Assembly (NCBI RefSeq): GCF_003339505.1 | Contig: NZ_QPIW01000006.1 | Span: forward strand, 1 to 64,000 | Source of the DNA: Runella aurantiaca | Lineage (GTDB): Bacteria; Bacteroidota; Bacteroidia; Cytophagales; Spirosomataceae | DNA: 64,000 bases | Reading direction: 5' to 3' | Shown here: positions 59,744 through 64,000 of the stretch, piece by piece | Position numbering within the stretch: the stretch's first letter is position 1 | Layout of the letters: every line of letters starts with the position of its first letter | The notes under the pieces: generated by a model | Databases searched by the model: none | Seen by the model: the letters and a program-made list of their open reading frames with translations, nothing else | Told to the model about the DNA's origin: nothing | Program-made: the position numbers and the translations under genes

Positions 59744-60021
59744 AGATACTATTTTGTTAACAAAGACCCGAATTGGGATATTTTACCGCATTCAGAAAAA
59801 TATCCACAATGACCCGCCAATGTTTGTACAAAGGTTGCGCTTCCATGCTGCAGATTGTTCCAAAGCTTGTTTGGATTTTACGCCTGTTTGTGATTCGATT
59901 TTTAGGGGGCAATTTTTGTTTTCTTTAAAGTTAGCTGAAGTTTTGTTACCAATACCGCCTCTAAAACCCTAACTTTGCAGCGGTAAGTCAATCAAACATC
60001 CGCTCAATACTTCCTATATCT
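59744..60021. other. 278-bp divergent region between MBL hydrolase and purQ
   Basis: No gene accepted; a 72-codon plus-strand ORF here (59754-59972) has no recognisable features. It contains the purQ promoter element at 59970 and presumably the MBL promoter near 59760, where no exact -7 motif was seen. Confidence 0.4.
59970..59977 (+). promoter_or_regulatory. -7 promoter element of purQ
   Basis: TAACTTTG fits TAnnTTTG exactly, 44 bp before the purQ ATG. A TTTTG lies about 24 bp upstream, slightly too far for the usual -33 spacing. No purine riboswitch-like structure was recognised in the leader. Confidence 0.5.
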
Positions 60022-60708
60022 ATGAAATTCGGCGTAGTAGTTTTTCCCGGTTCCAATTGCGACGATGATACTGTCTATACATTACGGGTCAATTTAGGCC
60101 AAGAAGTGGTAAAACTTTGGCACAAAGACCACGACCTTCAAGGCTGTGATTTTGTGATTCTTCCCGGAGGTTTTTCCTACGGCGATTATTTGCGCACTGG
60201 CGCTATTGCCCGTTTTTCTCCCATCATGAACGAGGTCATTGCCCACGCAAATCGCGGCGGGTACGTCATGGGCATCTGCAACGGTTTCCAGATTGTAGCC
60301 GAAGCAGGATTGGTTCCCGGGGTATTATTGCGCAATAGCTCACAACGCTATATCTGCCGCAATATTTACTTGAATCCACAAAGCAAATCCACGATTTTGA
60401 CGGGCGGTTTGGACCGCTCTGCCTATAAAATTCCGATTGCCCACGGCGACGGGCGTTATTTTGCCGACGAAGATACCCTCAAAAGCCTCAACGACAACGA
60501 CCAAGTATTGTTCCGTTATTGCGACGAAAACGGTCTTATCACCGAAGCCGCCAATCCTAACGGCAGCTTAGAAAATATCGCGGGTGTAACCAACGCGGGT
60601 AAAAATGTATTCGGAATGATGCCCCACCCAGAGCGCGCCTCCGACCCTGCCTTAGGCAACGCCGATGGCCGTTTTATACTGGAGCAGCTTTTGGCTGTAA
60701 CGGCATAA
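60022..60708 (+). CDS. purQ: Phosphoribosylformylglycinamidine synthase, glutaminase subunit
   Basis: A 228-residue class-I glutamine amidotransferase that supplies ammonia for step four of purine synthesis (FGAR to FGAM). Landmarks: start KFGVVVFPGSNCDDDT, oxyanion region LPGGFSYGDYLRTGAIARFS, nucleophile Cys86 in GICNGFQ, and the His/Glu pair in MMPHPERASDP. Length is typical of free-standing PurQ, which needs separate PurL and PurS; those are not in this window. It is a single-gene unit bounded by its own promoter and a strong bidirectional terminator. Confidence 0.97.
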   Translation: MKFGVVVFPGSNCDDDTVYTLRVNLGQEVVKLWHKDHDLQGCDFVILPGGFSYGDYLRTGAIARFSPIMNEVIAHANRGGYVMGICNGFQIVAEAGLVPGVLLRNSSQRYICRNIYLNPQSKSTILTGGLDRSAYKIPIAHGDGRYFADEDTLKSLNDNDQVLFRYCDENGLITEAANPNGSLENIAGVTNAGKNVFGMMPHPERASDPALGNADGRFILEQLLAVTA

Positions 60709-60717
60709 ACCATTTTT

Positions 60718-60770
60718 TTTCCAAACAAAAAGCGCGAATGTGGTTCACATTCGCGCTTTTTGTTTGGAAA
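60718..60770. terminator. Very strong bidirectional terminator between purQ and the TamA-like gene
   Basis: A perfect 25-bp stem (60718-60742 and 60746-60770; core AGCGCGAATGTG / CACATTCGCGCT) with loop GTT. The T/A ends give short T-runs on either strand. It lies between the two convergent stop codons. Confidence 0.95.
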
Positions 60771-60773
60771 GTA

Positions 60774-63122
60774 TCAGAAAGAATAACCAACGGCAATGTT
60801 GAATACCAAATTTTCTTTTCGCCAAGGTTTGCTTCGTAAATCAAATTGGTGGAACACCCACCGCTCATTTTCGGGAAGCCACGGCTTTCGAAATGGCACC
60901 GCCAAGTCGAGGCGCAGGAGCACAAAAGGGGTAATAATCCGAAGGCCGATTCCTCCACCAACGGCTACCTGTTTGTAAAATTGGTTGGTAAACACCGCAT
61001 TTTCTTCGGGCGTATAAAACGAATCATCGTAATTGCGGTACATCCAGATATTGCCTGCGTCGGCAAACATCGCCCCTTCAAAATACTCACTGATTCGCAA
61101 ACGCAGCTCACTGTTTGCCTCCAAACGAATATCGCCGAAGGCCACATTTCCGAAAATATTGGTGGTAGCCGTGTCTAATTTATAACTTCCCGGGCCCAGC
61201 GTTCGCGCCCGGAACGCCCGTATCCCGTTTGTTCCACCCGCAAAATACTGCTTAAATTGCGGCAATGACAATGAATTTCCGTACGGAATACCCAACCCAA
61301 TCAAAAGGCGATTTGCCCAGCGGAGCTTGGGACTGACATTGCGATAATGACGAACTTCTGCATCAAAACGGGCGTATTGTTCGTACGGAATGCCGAACAC
61401 CTGCCCCACTTCCTCACGACGTTTGGCAATCAATCCCGCCACGTTCCCCGCCAAATCAACCCCACCCGTTATGACAAAAGTATTTTTGCTTAATGGTTTT
61501 GGGGTTGGCGTGTAGGCAATGTTGTATTGTGCCCCTAAAATGAGACGATTTTCCAGAATTTTGAAGTAACGCAGTAAGTCCTGAGGTTTAGCAGTGGGGT
61601 CAATAATAAGATTTAAAAATGCTTCTCCATCAATAATCTTTGGTTTCACTACGTTGAGGGCAATCGGCAAAAATGTGTGCTCAATCTGGGTGTTTTTTCG
61701 CCAACTATACCCCCAGTTTAATTTAATGGAAGTTTGACGATAAAGCCCCTGTTGGGTTAACTGTTCAAAACCAGTGGTCAGGGTGGTTTTGGGTAATGTT
61801 TGGTTTTTATCGGGCCGTACTCTATAAAACGGTAGCACAAATCGTGGAAACGATAGCTCCGCCTCCACACTCGTACGGTAGAAATTTCTCACTTTGGCAG
61901 TGGAGTCGCTTCGGCCTCCTATCTGCAAATCTAAACCTGCATTGGCCGTAATACGGAGCTGCTCCGCCGCCCTAAAAAGATTCCGATTGAGCCAAGTCAG
62001 CCCCACCTGCGCCCCGGCTAAGTTATTCGATTTAGTCACCCCGCTGAGTTCGGCACGTAGGGTTTTCTTTTTCAGGGGTGTAAGGTAATAATACACGTCC
62101 AACAAGGCCGAATCTGAACGGGGCAGCAATTCAAATTGGTTTTTTACAAACTTAAAATTTTTGAGGTTGATAAGCCGCGAGAGCGACACATCGTGCAATT
62201 CGCTACTGTAGAGCGTTCCCTTACGAAATCCAATGGCATCATAAAAAATGCGCGGGCGGTAGGCGTGAGCGGGGTCAATAATCCGGATATTGCCACGTCG
62301 TCCAGTCACCTCGGCCAACGTATCGGTCCTTAAGCGTCCATTGTCCGAAATGACGTAAATATTTTGAATAAAGTACGTTTTTAGTGCTAACTGCGTCGTA
62401 TTAGGCTTTAGCTCTACGTACAAACGCGTCTGGTGATTGTTAAGATTTGTATCGGCCTTTACAATCAGGTAATCGGGGCGAAAGTAGTAAAATCCGTGTT
62501 TTTTAAGCTCCCGCTCAATACGGTTACGCTCTTCTTCTATAACCGTCAAACGATAAGGAGTGCCTTCTTTCAAAAGCGTACTTTTTTGGGCCAGTTGCAG
62601 ATTTTTAGAGAAGACAGAGCTGTCTTTGGTGATAAATTCAACCGTTTTAATGGTGTACCGTTTTCTCAACCCTACCGTATAAACGGCCTTGGCCCGGCGT
62701 TTACTTTCAGTCATTTCTCCCGAAGCCGTCGAACGAAAATAGCCTTCGTTGTTCAAATAATTCGTAATCACCGCGCTGTTGGTCGTAACCGCACGCTTGC
62801 TGGCAAAAACAGGCGACTCCCCAAAACGTTTCCGAAACCACCCCCGGAAACTCTTTTCTTTTTTGGGCTCTCCCAGAAAATAATACAACCAAACTTTATA
62901 GGGAAACCCCAATAACATGCTGTTGGGTTGGGGCCGCAGGACGGGTTCAAGCTCTGCTTTGACCGTTTTAGCCGTCTTGGCCGACACGTTGGAGTCGGGC
63001 GCCATCTTTACCTCCGCTCCCACATACAGGCTCTCGTTGGGCGGCAGATAGCGCGAGACCGAACAGCCCATAAAAAAACTGGACAGGAGTACGAGAAGTA
63101 TACAGCTAAATCTAAACGTCAT
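60774..63122 (-). CDS. TamA/BamA-family outer-membrane assembly protein (lipoprotein form)
   Basis: A 782-residue Omp85-superfamily protein. The N-terminus is a lipoprotein signal (LLSSFFMGCSVSR, Cys20), which is usual for the Bacteroidota version but not for E. coli TamA. POTRA-like repeats fill about 100-370 (AVITNYLNNEGYFRSTASG; ERNRIERELKKHGFYYFRPDY; RIFYDAIGFRKGTLYSS). The C-terminal half is the surface-antigen barrel (LPQFKQYFAGGTNGIRAFRA, containing the conserved G-x-R-A/G-F motif region) ending in NIAVGYSF with terminal Phe. The gene overlaps the TamB gene upstream by 4 bp (ATGA), giving a coupled TamB-TamA pair involved in outer-membrane protein or lipid insertion. Confidence 0.9.
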   Translation of the reverse strand: MTFRFSCILLVLLSSFFMGCSVSRYLPPNESLYVGAEVKMAPDSNVSAKTAKTVKAELEPVLRPQPNSMLLGFPYKVWLYYFLGEPKKEKSFRGWFRKRFGESPVFASKRAVTTNSAVITNYLNNEGYFRSTASGEMTESKRRAKAVYTVGLRKRYTIKTVEFITKDSSVFSKNLQLAQKSTLLKEGTPYRLTVIEEERNRIERELKKHGFYYFRPDYLIVKADTNLNNHQTRLYVELKPNTTQLALKTYFIQNIYVISDNGRLRTDTLAEVTGRRGNIRIIDPAHAYRPRIFYDAIGFRKGTLYSSELHDVSLSRLINLKNFKFVKNQFELLPRSDSALLDVYYYLTPLKKKTLRAELSGVTKSNNLAGAQVGLTWLNRNLFRAAEQLRITANAGLDLQIGGRSDSTAKVRNFYRTSVEAELSFPRFVLPFYRVRPDKNQTLPKTTLTTGFEQLTQQGLYRQTSIKLNWGYSWRKNTQIEHTFLPIALNVVKPKIIDGEAFLNLIIDPTAKPQDLLRYFKILENRLILGAQYNIAYTPTPKPLSKNTFVITGGVDLAGNVAGLIAKRREEVGQVFGIPYEQYARFDAEVRHYRNVSPKLRWANRLLIGLGIPYGNSLSLPQFKQYFAGGTNGIRAFRARTLGPGSYKLDTATTNIFGNVAFGDIRLEANSELRLRISEYFEGAMFADAGNIWMYRNYDDSFYTPEENAVFTNQFYKQVAVGGGIGLRIITPFVLLRLDLAVPFRKPWLPENERWVFHQFDLRSKPWRKENLVFNIAVGYSF

Positions 63123-64000
63123 TTTTTAAACATTTCTTTCAATTTATCGTAATCTAACACTACCGCAAAACTCACGCCTGTTTCTACAATAAACCCTTCC
63201 AATACCGCCTGATACTGGTTTTTTCGGTAGGCCCGAAAAGCATAGCGCCCATCCCGGGTCAGGTTATAATTTACGTTTACATTGTCAATGATTTCGGTGG
63301 AACGAGCCGCTCGTGCGCCGCCTTCGATTTCAAAATTACGGCCTACATTGACCGTTAGGCGGTCATCCATAAAGGCTTTACTCAACCCTACATTCAGGTC
63401 GGTTTGGGCGGCAGTACCCGTGGTGGTCGAAACGGATGTGGAATTGAGATTGAAATCCAATTTTACGCCTTTAATCAAATCAGAGGCCAACATATTGAGT
63501 TGGTCGGTCAGCAGTTTACTCACACTTTCGCGGGCAATCAGCTCAGGATTCACACTCGAAAAGAAATCGGACGACTGCTCTCCCGAAAATTTATTCAGCA
63601 CCAACAACGAAAAGACTTGTTTGTTCATGGCCGCCTGATTCTGCTGTATCTCACCAAACACCCCCGTATTCTTTATTTCCTCCACATAACTTGCCGATAG
63701 TTTGGTATTATCTGGCTGAATATCAAAAGTGATTTGGGGTTTTTCCAAACTTCCCTGCATTTTGAGCAATACTTGAAGCGGGACTTTTCCATACCTAGCG
63801 GCAGATTGATTAAGCGCCGTCAACTCAGCCGTAACGGGATACACCGCCGTGATGTCTACGTCGGCTTTCATGGGGTCGCCAGTCCAAATCAAACGACTTC
63901 CTTTTTGAATGGTAAAGCCGCGTTTCAGAATCTCAAACGTGAGGTCATAAGAGCCTTGGGTTATTTCGTACAAACCCAAAATAAATACCTGACCACTTGG
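63119..64000 (-). CDS. tamB: TamB/DUF490-family translocation-assembly protein, C-terminal part (runs off the window)
   Basis: The last 293 codons of a much larger gene whose start lies beyond 64000; the open frame continues without a stop to the window edge. It shows the DUF490 C-terminus: YEITQGSYDLTFEILKRGFTIQKGS, ADVDITAVYPVTAELTAL, QGSLEKPQITFDIQPDN, LLVLNKFSGEQS and a beta-rich end. TamB is a long beta-helical bridge across the periplasm that moves lipids or assists outer-membrane proteins together with TamA. Its stop codon overlaps the start of the TamA-like gene by 4 bp. The visible part has no break. Confidence 0.9.
   Translation of the reverse strand, partial: PSGQVFILGLYEITQGSYDLTFEILKRGFTIQKGSRLIWTGDPMKADVDITAVYPVTAELTALNQSAARYGKVPLQVLLKMQGSLEKPQITFDIQPDNTKLSASYVEEIKNTGVFGEIQQNQAAMNKQVFSLLVLNKFSGEQSSDFFSSVNPELIARESVSKLLTDQLNMLASDLIKGVKLDFNLNSTSVSTTTGTAAQTDLNVGLSKAFMDDRLTVNVGRNFEIEGGARAARSTEIIDNVNVNYNLTRDGRYAFRAYRKNQYQAVLEGFIVETGVSFAVVLDYDKLKEMFKK

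Noticed and set aside
59754-59972. 72-codon plus-strand ORF upstream of purQ
   Set aside because: It ends in the purQ promoter region and shows no domain, signal or conserved pattern.

Overview
The window looks like chromosomal DNA of a free-living Bacteroidota of the order Cytophagales (Runella, Dyadobacter or Spirosoma relatives fit best; genus is inference). Reasons: two SusC/SusD pairs, a FecR-type anti-sigma factor beside an ECF sigma factor, carboxypeptidase-regulatory plus TonB-plug receptors, c-type cytochrome beta-propeller proteins, a giant SdrD-B/DUF11 surface protein, few visible Shine-Dalgarno sites, and a few TAnnTTTG-type -7 promoter elements. No rRNA, tRNA or CRISPR array was recognised.

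Layout. 1-125: edge of an IS3-family element (orfA start, minus strand). 166-2379 (-): DUF5916 outer-membrane protein. 2629-16816 (+): a nutrient-uptake block made of a lipoprotein beta-propeller/HEAT/cytochrome c protein, a ribose-type ABC importer (ATPase, permease, lipoprotein binding protein), a SusC/SusD pair, and a second beta-propeller/cytochrome c protein; terminators split it into several transcription units. 17504-23761 (+): a 2085-residue repeat surface protein with a tandem 462-bp duplication. 23762-25784: an AT-rich stretch with an orphan LuxR response regulator and a decayed transposase. 25785-27299 (-): sulfatase. 27528-29336 (+): a coiled-coil protein and a membrane-anchored Ppx/GppA-like actin-fold protein of unknown role. 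29528-39377 (+): a sulfatase-rich polysaccharide utilisation-like locus (ECF sigma, FecR, STN-containing SusC, SusD, two sulfatases). 39467-42419 (+): L,D-transpeptidase and YegD-like Hsp70. 42403-47966 (-): RND efflux operon. 48554-53260 (-): TonB receptor, ApbE-DUF2271 fusion and PepSY membrane protein, divergent from a LytS/LytTR two-component system (53596-55447, +). 55521-56726 (-): DUF6600-like protein. 57002-58918 (+): M14 peptidase. 59030-59743 (-): MBL hydrolase. 60022-60708 (+): purQ. 60774-64000 (-): TamA-like/TamB outer-membrane assembly pair, the latter cut by the window end.

How the parts may work together (inference). The 2.6-16.8 kb block would take a solute through SusCD, then across the inner membrane by the ABC importer, with the periplasmic cytochromes perhaps oxidising sugars. 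The sigma/anti-sigma/STN-SusC set is a classic substrate-sensing relay, here tied to sulfatases but with no glycoside hydrolase in view. The TonB receptor/ApbE/PepSY set suggests flavin- or metal-linked redox chemistry at the envelope. The least explained pieces are the coiled-coil/actin-fold pair, the Cys-rich end of the giant protein, and the ApbE domain that lacks the expected metal-binding Asp.
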